From Cellvibrio mixtus subsp. mixtus J3-8 (GTDB taxonomy: Bacteria; Pseudomonadota; Gammaproteobacteria; Pseudomonadales; Cellvibrionaceae): a stretch of DNA of 64,000 bases. The notes below the pieces were generated by a model. That model was not told where the DNA came from, did not search any database, and saw only the letters and a program-made list of their open reading frames with translations. The position numbers and the translations under genes are program-made. Of the stretch, positions 27,120 through 40,434 are shown one piece after another (position 1 is the first letter of the stretch; each line of letters begins with the position of its first letter). The stretch covers positions 279,998-343,997 of the forward strand of contig NZ_KN266207.1 of NCBI RefSeq assembly GCF_000766945.1. The letters are read 5' to 3'.

Positions 27120-27120
<1 letters not shown>
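26557..27120 (+). CDS. YfiR-family periplasmic protein (DUF4154)
   Basis: 187 residues. Signal peptide with hydrophobic core ([20 protein letters not shown]), then the YfiR fold: [67 protein letters not shown]. In Pseudomonas, YfiR is a periplasmic repressor of the diguanylate cyclase YfiN; here no YfiN is adjacent. Instead the gene overlaps a hybrid histidine kinase by one base (stop TGA within ATG), so translation is coupled and it probably regulates that kinase. The start is TTG at 26557, supported by AGGGGAGG five bases upstream. Confidence 0.88.
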
Positions 27121-29854
<2,734 letters not shown>

Positions 29855-29858
<4 letters not shown>

Positions 29859-32347
29859 AAAAGCCCGGCACTGAAATAGCAAACAAACCACGGCAAATAA
29901 ATCTCGGCATGAATGCATCGGGAGGCGAGTGGGTATTGGTTGTCGAGGATGATGAAGCCGCGCGCTTAACTACCAGTATCACGTTGGAGCGCGCTGGTTA
30001 CAACGTTATCGAAGCTGCTGACTGCGCCAGCGCACGCGCAAAATTTAATGAGCAACGCCCGGACATCGTGTTATTGGATGTGTTGCTGCCCGATGGTGAT
30101 GGTTTCAGTTTATGCCGTGAATTGTTGGCGTTACCGGGTGGAAAGGATTTACCGATTGCGATGGTGACAGGGCTCGACGATATTGATTCGATTCATCGCG
30201 CCTATGAGTCCGGCGCAACTGATTTCATTACCAAACCGGTAAGTTGGGGCACCTTGCCTTATCGTATTCAATTTATTTTGCGCGCAAGCAGGGCGTTTCG
30301 CGATGCAAGTATCAGCGAGGGAAAAACCCGCGCACTGTTGGCGGGAATCCCCGACATTATTTTGCGCATTGATCGCGACGGTCATGTGATTGATATGCAA
30401 GTGGGCGCCTACGTGAATGATATGGAAGAGTGGGTAGTCTACGATCCGGATACCGGTGAAGGTCATTTGCCCGGGCCGGTTTATCGCACTCTCGCAACAC
30501 CTGTTCGTCGCGTCTTTGCCGGGCAGGGCGAGCAGTTAGTGGAATTTGAATGGACGCAAAAAAATCATTTACGCACCTGGGAAGCGCGGTTGATTTTGCG
30601 TGAACGCGATGAAATGGTGATGGTGGTGCGCGATATTTCCCAGCGCAAGCAACAGGAAGCAGAGTTGCGCTTGTGGGGTAAAGTATTTGAAGGCAGCAAT
30701 GAAGCAATTTTAATTACCGATGCAAAATTGCGCATTGTGCTGGTGAATAAAACCTACGAAAAAATCATGGGCTTTACCGAAGAGGAAGTGTTGGGGGTAG
30801 ATACCGCCAAAATTGGTGCGCAACTCCACTCCCACGGCTTTTTCCGCAATTTGGTATCTGTATTAAAAGAGCGTGGCTATTGGCAAGGCGAATTGGTAAA
30901 CCGGCGTAAAAATGGCGAGCGCTTTCCTACCTGGTATTCCATCAGCCAGGTGTTGAATGCAGAAGGGCAACCGGAAAATTACATCGCCATTTTTAGCGAT
31001 ATTTCCGAACGCAAAAAATCCCGCGAGCGCATTGATTTCCTCGCCCATCACGACAGCCTCACTGAATTACCCAATCGCGCGTTACTCAATGACCGTTTGG
31101 AAATGGCGATTAATACTGCAAAACGCCGCAACGAAAAAGTGGGCATTTTATTTATTGATCTCGATCGCTTTAAAAATATTAACGACTCGCTCGGCCACAG
31201 CGCGGGCGACCAAATTTTACGGCAAACCGCCGGGCGTTTAACAGCTGCTGTGCGCAATGACGATACTGTGGCACGGTTGGGAGGCGATGAATTTGTGGTG
31301 CTGTTGCCACGTGTGCGCGACGAGCGCAGCCTGGCTGAAGTGGCAATCAAATTGCGCGAGGAATTATTAAAGCCCTACACGCTTGAAGACATGCCGCTGC
31401 ATTTAAGCCCGAGTATTGGTATTGCGGTTTATCCGGATGATGGCGATACGACGAGCACGCTGATTAAAAATGCCGATGCAGCCATGTACCTCGCCAAAGA
31501 AAAAGGGCGCAACAATTATCAATTCTATACCCCTATTTTAAATGCGCGCACACTGGATCGGCTCAAACTTGAATATGACTTGCGCTCGGCGTTGGACCAG
31601 GGCCAATTTGAATTGCATTACCAACCGCAAATCGATGTGCGCTCAAAACAGGTTTACGGTGCGGAGGCATTGGTGCGCTGGCGTCATCCCGAGCGCGGTT
31701 TGGTGCCGCCCAATCACTTTATCCCTATTGCGGAAGAAATTGGTTTGATTATTCCGTTGGGAGCTTGGGTGATTGCCGAAGCTGCGCGGCAAGTAAAACA
31801 ATGGCGAGCGACCGGGTTTAGCAATCTGGTCGTGAGCGTAAATATTTCCGCGTTGCAATTTCATCAGGCCGGTTTCCTGAACGAAGTACAGAAAATATTG
31901 GAACAAGCGGGTACCGCGCCCAACGCGCTTGAATTAGAGCTCACCGAAAGTATGTTGATGAGCGATATGGAAGTGTCAATCCAGGTGTTGCAAGCATTTC
32001 GCGACCTTGGATACCGCATTGCCATTGATGACTTTGGTACGGGTTTTTCTTGTTTGAATTATTTGCGCCGTTTGCCGGTAAATATTCTCAAAATTGATCA
32101 ATCGTTTGTGCGCGATATGCAAACCGACAGCGCGTCCCTCGCGATTGTTACTTCCATTATTCGCCTTGCCGATTCATTGGGAATGGAAACCATCGCCGAA
32201 GGTGTAGAGACGGCAGAAGAAAGCCAGGTATTGGCGAGCCAGGGATGCGAACTTATGCAAGGGTATTATTTTTCCAAACCATTGCCCGTCCAGCCGTTTG
32301 AAGAATGGTTGCAGCAATGGGACGGCGGCAAGAGAACAGGTTGGTGA
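29855..32347 (+). CDS. Response regulator with PAS, GGDEF and EAL domains (c-di-GMP turnover)
   Basis: 830 residues. Receiver domain (about residues 25-140; phospho-Asp in [12 protein letters not shown]), one or two PAS-like sensor domains (about 155-400), a GGDEF diguanylate cyclase domain with intact active-site motif near 476-480, and an EAL phosphodiesterase domain with E near 604 ([11 protein letters not shown]) and later conserved ELTESMLM and DDFGTGFS motifs. Both catalytic signatures look intact, so it could make or degrade c-di-GMP; which wins is not readable from sequence. Start is GTG at 29855 with GGAGGA upstream, overlapping the kinase stop by four bases. It is the likely output of the YfiR-kinase pair. 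Confidence 0.94.
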
Positions 32348-32464
32348 TGTCTGTTTGGCGAAGTTTATCCAGCGGCCTTGTATGCAACCTGTTTAATCGC
32401 CAGGAGACGCGCGATTGGTTGCGCAGCAAATTTTTGGCGCGAAACACTCAAGTGCGGAGGATAG

Positions 32465-34477
32465 ATGGGTAACAGGAAATTCTTTCATGCGGGTATCCTG
32501 GTTCTGGCTGTGTGTTGTGCCAGCGTTAGCTATGCAGATGACAATGATATTGCCTACCTCGAATTGAATCTGGAGGAGTTGCTGGAAGTTCCGGTGACCG
32601 GCGCCACCATGACGGAAGAATCGCTCAAGACTGTTCCTTCAGTCGTTACGGTGTTTACGCGTGAACAAATTGACCGGTTGGGGCTGGATTATTTGTACGA
32701 ATTGCTCAGGTTAGTGCCCGGTTTCCAGGTGAGCCGTAATGCGGACAACCCCTTCAACTACACCTATAGTTCCGGTGGCCGCCGCTTGGGGAACCGCGCC
32801 CTGGAAATTTTGCTAGTGGTGGATGGCCGTTTGTTTGGCAACCCCCGCGCGGTCGGAGCAGACACCGGTATTTCATTGTTTCCATTAGCGCAAATCGAAC
32901 GTGTAGAGGTGATACAGGGGCCGGGTTCTGCATTGTATGGTTCCGGTGCTTACACCGGCGTAATCAACATTATCAGCCGGCACGGCGAAACCAGTGTTAA
33001 AGCTGCATTGGGTAGCGATAATCGCCATCAACTGGATTGGCATTGGTCCGGGCAAGTTGATGACTGGCAAAGCAATATATTTTTCCATGCTTACGGCGAT
33101 GATGGGCAAACCTATCACCTTGCCGATGGAAGAACGACGGATGATCCGCGTCGCGAGTTGGATATTGATATTGATGTGCACGATGATTCCCGTCGGTTAC
33201 AAGCTGCCTGGTATCGCCTTGAAGGCGATGATTTTTATACGCTGGAAAAAGTGCTCAACGATTTCAATGAATATCGCCAGCAATTTCGCCACTTGAGTCT
33301 TGAGCAAACATTTGAACCGGCAGATAACTGGCATACGAAATTGACGTTGGCGTATCGCGATGGCGAACAACATTTTCACGCGCCGTTAACCGCGGCCGGT
33401 GAACTCCTTGCGGCGAGCCGCCCCGGCAGCAGCGAACCCATGTTGGCCAAAGTAACGTTCAATGCCCGTGCAACACAGCTGACATTTGCTAATGAAATAG
33501 ATTTGGCAGCGCAGGGCAATGTGCAATTTGGCCTTGATTGGCAACGCGCTGAAGAAGACGAAACACGTGGCCGCACCAATTACAACCTGGAGCAGTTGGT
33601 TGCCAGGCAACGTGTAGATTACTACGGTAATTTCGATTACTCCGCCGCCGTGGAAAAAGCGATTTCACGCGAGACTGCCGGCCTTTACGGGCAGTGGATT
33701 TATGATTTAGGTAAAGCGACGCGCATGACGCTGGGTGGACGTTACGATTATTACGAAGGTATTGGTGATCACATCAGTCCACGTTTGGGTTTAGTGCATC
33801 AGTTAAATACTATTCACAGCATTAAATTATTGTACGGCGAAGCGTTTCGTGCGCCTAACTTTGTAGAAGTGGCATTGCTTAACAATCCGTTTCTGGTAGG
33901 CAATCCCGACCTTGATCACGAGCTGGTAAAAACCTGGAACCTGGCGTGGATCGCAACAGGCAAGCGCACCAGTATGGAATTAGCCGGTTTTATCAGCCGT
34001 TATGAAAATCCTATCCTCACTGCATTTCAAGGCAGCGCACGCGCGTACATCAATGGTGAAGACCAGGAAGCGCAGGGCGCATCGCTGGATGTCAATTATC
34101 AATTGAATGCGCGCTGGTTGTTGCGCGCGAGTTACACCCATCTATACGATTTGCCGGACTCCGCATTTGCGGAAGCAGAGCACCTGGCTTCTGCGGTTGT
34201 AAATTACCAGCACGGGCGTTGGAACTGGAATTTGTCGGCGAGTTACCAGGGGCCGCGCAATTATTTAATCACGCTCAACCAGCAGGGATATCTGGAGGGG
34301 TATTGGCTCGCGAACGGGCAAGTCAGTTATAACTTTAATACGCAAACAAAACTCAGGTTGAGCCTGAAAAATTTGCTGGATGAATCCTATTCCAGCCCGG
34401 CATTGGGTGTTGGAATTCGGGGCGGAGTTCCCAATCGCGGCCGGGAAGCCAGCATAGGTATGGATTGGCAGTTTTAA
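32465..34477 (+). CDS. TonB-dependent outer-membrane receptor, first of a tandem pair
   Basis: 670 residues. Signal peptide ending near SYA-DD, then an N-terminal DLNLEELLEVPVTGAT-like segment and plug domain (VPSVVTVFTREQI, LLRLVPGFQVSR, LLVVDGR, IERVEVIQGPGSALYGSGAYTGVINIISR). A 22-strand-type barrel follows, ending in a C-terminal Phe (MDWQF) as needed for BAM-dependent insertion. CGGAGGA precedes the ATG. It lies 117 bp after the c-di-GMP gene with no terminator visible, so it is probably in the same transcription unit. Plugs of this type often sit beside DUF4154/YfiR and hybrid kinases. The ligand is unknown (BtuB/colicin-I-receptor-like class). Confidence 0.92.
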   Translation: MGNRKFFHAGILVLAVCCASVSYADDNDIAYLELNLEELLEVPVTGATMTEESLKTVPSVVTVFTREQIDRLGLDYLYELLRLVPGFQVSRNADNPFNYTYSSGGRRLGNRALEILLVVDGRLFGNPRAVGADTGISLFPLAQIERVEVIQGPGSALYGSGAYTGVINIISRHGETSVKAALGSDNRHQLDWHWSGQVDDWQSNIFFHAYGDDGQTYHLADGRTTDDPRRELDIDIDVHDDSRRLQAAWYRLEGDDFYTLEKVLNDFNEYRQQFRHLSLEQTFEPADNWHTKLTLAYRDGEQHFHAPLTAAGELLAASRPGSSEPMLAKVTFNARATQLTFANEIDLAAQGNVQFGLDWQRAEEDETRGRTNYNLEQLVARQRVDYYGNFDYSAAVEKAISRETAGLYGQWIYDLGKATRMTLGGRYDYYEGIGDHISPRLGLVHQLNTIHSIKLLYGEAFRAPNFVEVALLNNPFLVGNPDLDHELVKTWNLAWIATGKRTSMELAGFISRYENPILTAFQGSARAYINGEDQEAQGASLDVNYQLNARWLLRASYTHLYDLPDSAFAEAEHLASAVVNYQHGRWNWNLSASYQGPRNYLITLNQQGYLEGYWLANGQVSYNFNTQTKLRLSLKNLLDESYSSPALGVGIRGGVPNRGREASIGMDWQF

Positions 34478-34482
34478 CAACA

Positions 34483-36498
34483 ATGAACTCAATGATGCCA
34501 GGCTTTATCCGTTTCTTTTTTTTCGGCCTTGCAATGCTTTGTGTAGCGCCGCCGCTGCATGCCAAGCAAACGGGCCTGCTTGATATGGATCTCGAGCAGT
34601 TAATGCAGGTCAATATTGTTGGTGCAACATTGCGTGAAGAATCGATCAAAACGGTTCCATCATCAACCACCGTATTTACGCGTGCACAATTAGATGCATT
34701 GGGCCTGGATTATTTGCATGAGCTACTTAATCTCGTTCCCGGTTTTCAAACCAGCCGCGCCGCTGATAGCCCAATGAGTTATGCGTTTAGTATTCGCGGG
34801 CGGCGCCAAAGCGGCCAATCGCGCGAAGTATTAATGCTGGTTGACGGACGGGTATTTACGGATCCGCGCTCCGGCGGCATTGAAGGCGCGATGCATCTTT
34901 ATCCGCTGGCTAACATTGAGCAAATTGAAATTATCCGCGGCCCTGCATCATCAATCTATGGTTCAGGTGCATTCACTGGCGTTATCAATATCGTCAGCCG
35001 CAAGCAGATCAATAAAATTGCGGTGGGAATAGGCGAAAGCCAGCGGCGCGCGGTAGATATTAATCTCGCCGGTAGCAACGGCGATTGGCAAACTAATTTA
35101 TATGCACACCTTGCTGAAGATGAAGGGCAGCAATATCGCATTGCTAACCAGGTAACACATGATCCGCGTGAAGAAAAAATGTTTGATTGGAACATCCAAT
35201 ATCGCAATACCAAAATACAAGCATTTTATTCCGAACAAGCAGCCAGTGATTTTTACGTGCTGGAAAAAATTAACGATAAATTTAATAATTATTGGCAAGC
35301 CTTCCAGCACTTGCGGTTGGATCAACAATTTAATCCTTCAGATGCGTGGAAGGTAAACATCGCAATCAGCCATGAAAAAGCGGAGCAAGAATTAAAAGGG
35401 TTGATTTTGTCCGCAGGCGGTTTGGCAGCAAACAGTATTCCTGCCAGTAATGATCCTTTTCTTACCAAAGGCGTATTGGCGAGTGAAGCTTATCGTTTTA
35501 ATCTCGCCAATGACCTTGATATCAACCAGCAGCTTAGTGCGCAGTTTGGTGTGGAATGGCAACGTCAACACGAAATTCGCGCGCGTTCCTATAACAATTA
35601 TGATCTTGCCCAATGGGCCAACCGTCAATTTCCGGTGACCTATCACGGCAATCTTGATCATGGAACCCTGGTCGGAAAAGAAGAGTCGCGCAATGTTTCC
35701 GGTATATATGCACAATTTCTTTATCAGCTGAGCGATAAGACCCGCTTGACTGCGGGTGCTCGCCATGATGACTACCAAGCAATTGACACGCACTCCAGCC
35801 CGCGTTTTGGATTGGTTCACCAACTTAATTCCACGCACACCATCAAATTACTTTACAGCGAAGCCTTTCGTGCACCTACGCAAGGTGAAACCGATTTGCT
35901 CAATAATCCGGTGTTGGTCGGCAACCCGAATTTGAAAAGTGAAACGGTTAAATCCAGTGAATTGTTATGGGTTGGAACCTGGGATCAATTTAGTGTAGGT
36001 GCAAATTTTTATCGCAACTATTATGAAAATCCCATTAGCGTGGGTTTTAATGGAACCACGCGCACCTACATGAACGGTTCCAGTCAAAAAAATTATGGTG
36101 CCGGTTTGCGCGTGGATTGGCAGTTGAGTCAACAGTGGATGCTGCGCGGCCATTTAAGTTCATTCCGCGATTTACCCGATGCATATTTCCGTGAAGCCGA
36201 TAAGTTAAGTTCGCTGGATGTGAATTATCACAATGGCCGCTGGAATTGGAATTTATCGACAGTTTATCAAGGCGAGCGCCAATACCAACTCACCACCACC
36301 CAGCGTGCAACACTGGATTCTATATGGTATGCCAATAGTCAATTGCGTTACGAAATAAGCGCGCAAACGAGTATTGCACTTGCGCTAAAAAATGCCTTCG
36401 ATAAAGAGTATTTTACTCCTGCGCAAGGCACAGGTTTAGTCGGTGGTGTACCCAATCGCGGGCGGGAAGCCAGTTTAATATGGGATTGGGAGTGGTAA
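34483..36498 (+). CDS. TonB-dependent outer-membrane receptor, second of a tandem pair
   Basis: About 671 residues, clearly paralogous to the preceding receptor along its length (shared plug phrases DLEQLMQVNIVGATLREESIKTVPS, LNLVPGFQTSR, VDGRVFTDPR, GPASSIYGSGAFTGVINIVSR; shared C-terminal GGVPNRGREAS). Signal peptide ends near LHA-KQ. The chosen ATG at 34483 starts five bases after the previous stop, suggesting translational coupling; an in-frame TTG inside the previous gene is unlikely. The C-terminus ends in Trp rather than Phe. Tandem duplication followed by divergence suggests two related ligands sensed or imported by one regulatory module. Confidence 0.92.
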   Translation: MNSMMPGFIRFFFFGLAMLCVAPPLHAKQTGLLDMDLEQLMQVNIVGATLREESIKTVPSSTTVFTRAQLDALGLDYLHELLNLVPGFQTSRAADSPMSYAFSIRGRRQSGQSREVLMLVDGRVFTDPRSGGIEGAMHLYPLANIEQIEIIRGPASSIYGSGAFTGVINIVSRKQINKIAVGIGESQRRAVDINLAGSNGDWQTNLYAHLAEDEGQQYRIANQVTHDPREEKMFDWNIQYRNTKIQAFYSEQAASDFYVLEKINDKFNNYWQAFQHLRLDQQFNPSDAWKVNIAISHEKAEQELKGLILSAGGLAANSIPASNDPFLTKGVLASEAYRFNLANDLDINQQLSAQFGVEWQRQHEIRARSYNNYDLAQWANRQFPVTYHGNLDHGTLVGKEESRNVSGIYAQFLYQLSDKTRLTAGARHDDYQAIDTHSSPRFGLVHQLNSTHTIKLLYSEAFRAPTQGETDLLNNPVLVGNPNLKSETVKSSELLWVGTWDQFSVGANFYRNYYENPISVGFNGTTRTYMNGSSQKNYGAGLRVDWQLSQQWMLRGHLSSFRDLPDAYFREADKLSSLDVNYHNGRWNWNLSTVYQGERQYQLTTTQRATLDSIWYANSQLRYEISAQTSIALALKNAFDKEYFTPAQGTGLVGGVPNRGREASLIWDWEW

Positions 36499-36520
36499 AT
36501 TATGATTAAATTGAAATGAA

Positions 36521-36542
36521 AAAGACGGCAATTGCCGCCTTC
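36521..36542. terminator. Terminator between convergent receptor and thioredoxin-like genes
   Basis: A short inverted repeat around GGCAATTGCC, extended by one mismatch to AAAGACGGC...GCCGCCTT, lies 22 bp beyond the receptor stop and just before the convergent stop of the next gene. A-run on the left and T-rich sequence on the right suit bidirectional termination. Confidence 0.55.
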
Positions 36543-36544
36543 AT

Positions 36545-37021
36545 TTATTTTTGTTTGGCCTGAACTGCTTTCCATTTTGCAATAAATTCTTTGAATCTTT
36601 CAGCTGAATATCCTTTGCCTTTTTCAAGTAATCCTGTGTTTTGGGAACCGATTACAACACCGCTACTATCTGTGATCGCAAAAAATGGATAACCCTTTAT
36701 TTCCGGAAACTGGCTAATAAATTTATCATTCTTATTGTCGTCACTTACATTCACTTTAAGGAAAATAAAAACGTCATCGATGCCACTATTGATTTCCGGG
36801 TTAGCCAAAATAAACTTTTCAATGCGATGGCACCACACGCACCATTCGCCCCCGAACTCCACCAAAATTAACTTCCCACTCGCTTGGGCATCCTTCTTTG
36901 CAGCTTCAAAGTCTGCAAAAGAATCGCGCGCAGGGTCATATTTTCCGTTGTAATCTTTATCGTCAATTGCAAAGGCAAGTGATGTGATAACAGTCAGTAT
37001 ATAGATAACAATATATTTCAT
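36545..37021 (-). CDS. Periplasmic thioredoxin-like protein
   Basis: About 158 residues. An N-terminal signal peptide (MKYIVIYILTVITSLAFA) is followed by a thioredoxin-fold domain with the redox motif CVWC in LILVEFGGEWCVWCHRIEKF (about residues 55-74). A cis-Pro-like segment follows (GYPFFAITDSSG). It resembles the DUF255/thiol:disulfide interchange group of single-domain periplasmic thioredoxins (thioredoxin_7 type). Start at 37021 gives a clean signal peptide; an in-frame ATG five codons upstream is less likely. Substrate unknown; it is not obviously linked to the convergent receptor pair. Confidence 0.82.
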   Translation of the reverse strand: MKYIVIYILTVITSLAFAIDDKDYNGKYDPARDSFADFEAAKKDAQASGKLILVEFGGEWCVWCHRIEKFILANPEINSGIDDVFIFLKVNVSDDNKNDKFISQFPEIKGYPFFAITDSSGVVIGSQNTGLLEKGKGYSAERFKEFIAKWKAVQAKQK

Positions 37022-37441
37022 AAAAATACCTGCCATTTACAGAGGGTAATTCATGGGGAAGGGGCGAACAGGATTCTCATCTTGTCCCAAAACCAACACT
37101 GGCCTACCCAATGGCGGCCTGTTACATGCGGCAACGCTTCAGCAGGACACAAAGGTTTGTGATGCAGGTTAATAAAGGAGGGGATAGCTGTCAATAAAGT
37201 GTGGAGGACGGATGTGGCGTTATTTTAATTCGTTATAATATGGCGTAGGCTTCGTAGTACTTATCCCTATTAAAAGTTTTTTTATGGATTCTTGCGCTGG
37301 CATTTTATTTGGCCTGATGATTATAAAATCTCTATAAAATTCAATATTTTTAAATTGAAAAAAATCGATTGATAATGGCCCAATAATTAGAGTGGTTTGG
37401 TTTTTATATCCTGGTTTATAAAATTCAACGGGAATTTTCAT
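37022..37441. other. Intergenic region
   Basis: About 420 bp between divergent genes. The left part has mixed composition; the right part (37200-37441) is AT-rich. I see no convincing RNA or promoter. A 79-codon minus-strand frame (37220-37459) exists but overlaps the start of the next gene antisense and lacks a ribosome-binding site. Confidence 0.4.
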
Positions 37442-37810
37442 ATGAAATCTATGAAACACCTGATCTTTCTATTGTTGTTAGCATTTTCGCTAATTGTATT
37501 AGTGTTAACCCTCAATGCTGCGAATGATGCATGGTCATCAAGTTCGTTAGGCTTTACTGCGTGGGGATTGGTGCCCTGGTTGTATGTCGCAATGATTACT
37601 TCATTTATCGCGCAAAAATCAAAATTAATTGCCATCGCAATTACGGCTGCAATTGTCGGTTTGCTGGGTATTGGTGTGATGATTGATACGTTGTTCATTC
37701 ACCTGGATGCCCAAGGTGCATTGGCGTTTATTTTTATTCCGTTTTGGCAATTGGTATTCTTTATTTTTGCAAGCCCGCTTTTGTTACTATTTAAGAAGGC
37801 CCATTCCTGA
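37442..37810 (+). CDS. Small four-helix integral membrane protein, unknown function
   Basis: 122 residues, almost wholly hydrophobic, with four predicted membrane segments (about residues 7-25, 38-55, 62-85, 92-117) and a short basic C-terminus (LFKKAHS). No conserved family recognised. The ATG at 37442 has GGGAA upstream; a second ATG three codons later is equally possible. The gene is monocistronic and convergent with the c-di-GMP gene that ends at 37883. A repeat of TGTGAC (three copies) lies just after the stop. Confidence 0.65.
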   Translation: MKSMKHLIFLLLLAFSLIVLVLTLNAANDAWSSSSLGFTAWGLVPWLYVAMITSFIAQKSKLIAIAITAAIVGLLGIGVMIDTLFIHLDAQGALAFIFIPFWQLVFFIFASPLLLLFKKAHS

Positions 37811-37882
37811 ACTGTGACTGTGACTGTGAGCTATGGGCAGGGGTGCCTGTTTAAGCTGATGCTTTGGTTTTTTTTTAAAACA

Positions 37883-40390
37883 TCAGGCAATTTTGGCAGG
37901 CTGTTGCCCGGTATGGTTGCGTAAAAAATCGAGCAATTGATGTTGTGGTAGAGGGCGGGAGAATAAATAACCCTGACCGAAGTTACAGCCGTTACTGTAT
38001 AAAAAATGCTGCTGGTTCACGTCTTCAATTCCTTCACCAACAATTTGCATGGGGATGATTTTGCTTAAACCGATAATGGCTTTGATCATTTCATCGTGTT
38101 CTTTGGCGGTGCCGATGCGGTTTACAAATGATCGATCTATTTTTAGGTTTTGCGGTGCAAAACGAATAATATAGCTCAGTGATGAGTAACCCACGCCAAA
38201 ATCATCCAGGGATATTTTTATCCCCAATGCTTTGAGTTGGCTGATTTGTTTTAGATTGTTATCGGTATTCTCCAAAAACATTTGTTCGGTGATTTCAATA
38301 ATCAATCGCTCGGCAGGCAGGTGTGAAGTTTCCAGTGCGTGTTCAATAATATTGATTAAATTTTGTTGCACAAACTGGCGCGCAGAAATATTCACCGATA
38401 CCGCCAGCGGGAACCCCGCTTTTTCCCATTCCATTGCCTGGGTGCAAGCCTGCAGAACAATCCATTCACCCACGGCGACAATGAGGCCTGTTTCCTGGGC
38501 ATAGGAAATAAATTCATCAGGTGGAACCATTCCCCGGGTAGGGTGGTGCCAGCGAATCAGTGCTTCGGCAGATACAATTTCTTTGGTTTCCAAATTAATA
38601 ACAGGTTGGTAATAAAGCTCAAATTCACGATTGCTAATCGCTTTGCGTAAATCTGTGTCAAGTAGTAAGCGGTTATGAACATATTCAGTTAATTCCTTGC
38701 GGTACAGCTGGTAGCAATTGCGCCCTTTGGCTTTTGCATCATAGAGTGCGCTGTCGGCATTGCGTAATAATGTTTTGGCATCATTGCCATCAGTAGGATA
38801 GAGCGCTATTCCAAAACTTATACCTACATGAACACGGTTATTGCCCAGCTTCACTGGTTTCCTGATTTTTTTGATCAGCTTGTCAGCCACAGAAACTACG
38901 GCCTCAAACTTGGTGACGTCTTGTAACAAGATGACAAACTCGTCTCCACCCAAACGACAAACACTGTCTTCATGGCGCAAGGATTTTTGCAAGCGTCGCG
39001 CGACTATTTTTAATAATTGATCGCCGGCTTCGTGGCCAAGCCCGTCATTAATTTGTTTAAAATGATCAAGGTCGCCAAACAGTACAGCAAAAGGTGCTGC
39101 ACTGCGATGGGATTTCTGGATCAGGAATTCGATTTCCTGTTGGAGTTTGGCGCGGTTGCCGAGGCCTGTGAGCGTATCATAATGGGCGAGTTTTATGAGT
39201 TGTGATTCATAGCGTTTGCGTTCAGACAAATCATATACCTGCAATAGGTAACAGGATTCATCATTAAATTTATTAATAAACGCAGCACTGATTAATGTGG
39301 GGACAAACTGTGCGTTGCGTGTCGTGAGTTGCGCTTCAAATTGTACAAAGCGGATACTATCTGTGCGTAATTTTTCAAGCTGGAATAACGCATTATCCAG
39401 ATCGTGGGAACCAACAATTGCATTGAATGTTGTCGGTAAGGGCTCGCGATCATTATCAAAAATATGGTTGCCGTAACCGAGGATCTGACACAAGGCAGGA
39501 TTAATTTGCATAATTTGCCCTCGCAGGTTTATTAACATCATCCCCAGTGGAGCATAATCAAATACTGCCTGAAAAAGTTGTTCGCTATTGGCCAGGGCCT
39601 GACGGGTCAGCTCTACATCGGTAATATCCGTATTGCTACCCAGCCAACGAATAATTTCTCCTTGTTCATTTTTTTGTGGCACTGCGCGCGTGTCAAACCA
39701 ACGATAGACACCATCGTGGCGACGAATACGAAATATCACAAACATTTCTTTGCTGGATTCAACCGCTTCCATCCATGCTTTCATTAAATAGTCGCGATCA
39801 TCCGGGTGTATCTGATCCAGCCAGCCAAATCCTAATTGTTCTTCGGCGGAAATACCGGTGTATTCACACCAGCGTCGATTGAGGAAATCACAGCGCCCAC
39901 TGGGGAGACAGGTCCAGGTAAGTTGTGGTAAGCCTTCGGCCAGTTCATTAAATCTAAGCCTGTCTTCTTTCGACTGATGTTCTGCTTCCGCCCAGAGTTG
40001 GCTGGCTTGTAACGTTTGGCGCAACAGGTCTGCATCAAGATTACGTTTAGGTAAGTAATCGAACAAACCATCACGCATAGCTTCTGCGATAACCCGTTCA
40101 TCGGTATTGCCGCTAATCATAATAACGGGCGTTGGTGTAGATCTATGATGCAGGATTTTCTGTATTAACTCGGAACCTAATGCGTCCTGAAGTTGATAAT
40201 CCACGATCACACAATCAAACTGGTATTGCTGCAACAACCCCAGCGCATGCTGTGCAGAGGTTGATTCCATAATGCGCAATTTCAATAATGTTTTGCGAAG
40301 CAGGCGGTTAATTTTTTCCAAATCAACATCGTCATCCTCAATTAAAAGGATTTGCAGGGATTTGCTGTCAGCGTAATTCTCAAGCTTCAT
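37883..40390 (-). CDS. Response regulator with two PAS, GGDEF and EAL domains
   Basis: 835 residues. N-terminal receiver domain (LQILLIEDDDVDLEKINRLLRK; phospho-Asp in CVIVDYQLQD). Then a PAS/PAC pair (LPQLTWTCLPSGRCDFLNRRWCEYTG) and a second PAS (LFQAVFDYAPLGMMLINLRGQIMQINPALCQILGYG). The GGDEF domain has an intact motif near residue 481 and the EAL domain starts near 609 (SAEALIRWHHP), with IEITEQMFLEN and DDFGVGYSSLSY. Both catalytic cores look intact. It is 44 bp downstream of a small response regulator and a PAS histidine kinase on the same strand, so it is probably the output of that phosphorelay and controls c-di-GMP. Confidence 0.94.
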   Translation of the reverse strand: MKLENYADSKSLQILLIEDDDVDLEKINRLLRKTLLKLRIMESTSAQHALGLLQQYQFDCVIVDYQLQDALGSELIQKILHHRSTPTPVIMISGNTDERVIAEAMRDGLFDYLPKRNLDADLLRQTLQASQLWAEAEHQSKEDRLRFNELAEGLPQLTWTCLPSGRCDFLNRRWCEYTGISAEEQLGFGWLDQIHPDDRDYLMKAWMEAVESSKEMFVIFRIRRHDGVYRWFDTRAVPQKNEQGEIIRWLGSNTDITDVELTRQALANSEQLFQAVFDYAPLGMMLINLRGQIMQINPALCQILGYGNHIFDNDREPLPTTFNAIVGSHDLDNALFQLEKLRTDSIRFVQFEAQLTTRNAQFVPTLISAAFINKFNDESCYLLQVYDLSERKRYESQLIKLAHYDTLTGLGNRAKLQQEIEFLIQKSHRSAAPFAVLFGDLDHFKQINDGLGHEAGDQLLKIVARRLQKSLRHEDSVCRLGGDEFVILLQDVTKFEAVVSVADKLIKKIRKPVKLGNNRVHVGISFGIALYPTDGNDAKTLLRNADSALYDAKAKGRNCYQLYRKELTEYVHNRLLLDTDLRKAISNREFELYYQPVINLETKEIVSAEALIRWHHPTRGMVPPDEFISYAQETGLIVAVGEWIVLQACTQAMEWEKAGFPLAVSVNISARQFVQQNLINIIEHALETSHLPAERLIIEITEQMFLENTDNNLKQISQLKALGIKISLDDFGVGYSSLSYIIRFAPQNLKIDRSFVNRIGTAKEHDEMIKAIIGLSKIIPMQIVGEGIEDVNQQHFLYSNGCNFGQGYLFSRPLPQHQLLDFLRNHTGQQPAKIA

Positions 40391-40434
40391 GCCTAACGAA
40401 CCTCTGGCCTTTGTTGTGCGGGCCGATTGAAATA

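Noticed and set aside
37220..37459. 79-codon minus-strand ORF in an AT-rich gap
   Set aside because: Overlaps the start of the small membrane protein, no ribosome-binding site and no recognisable family. Kept only as a remote possibility.
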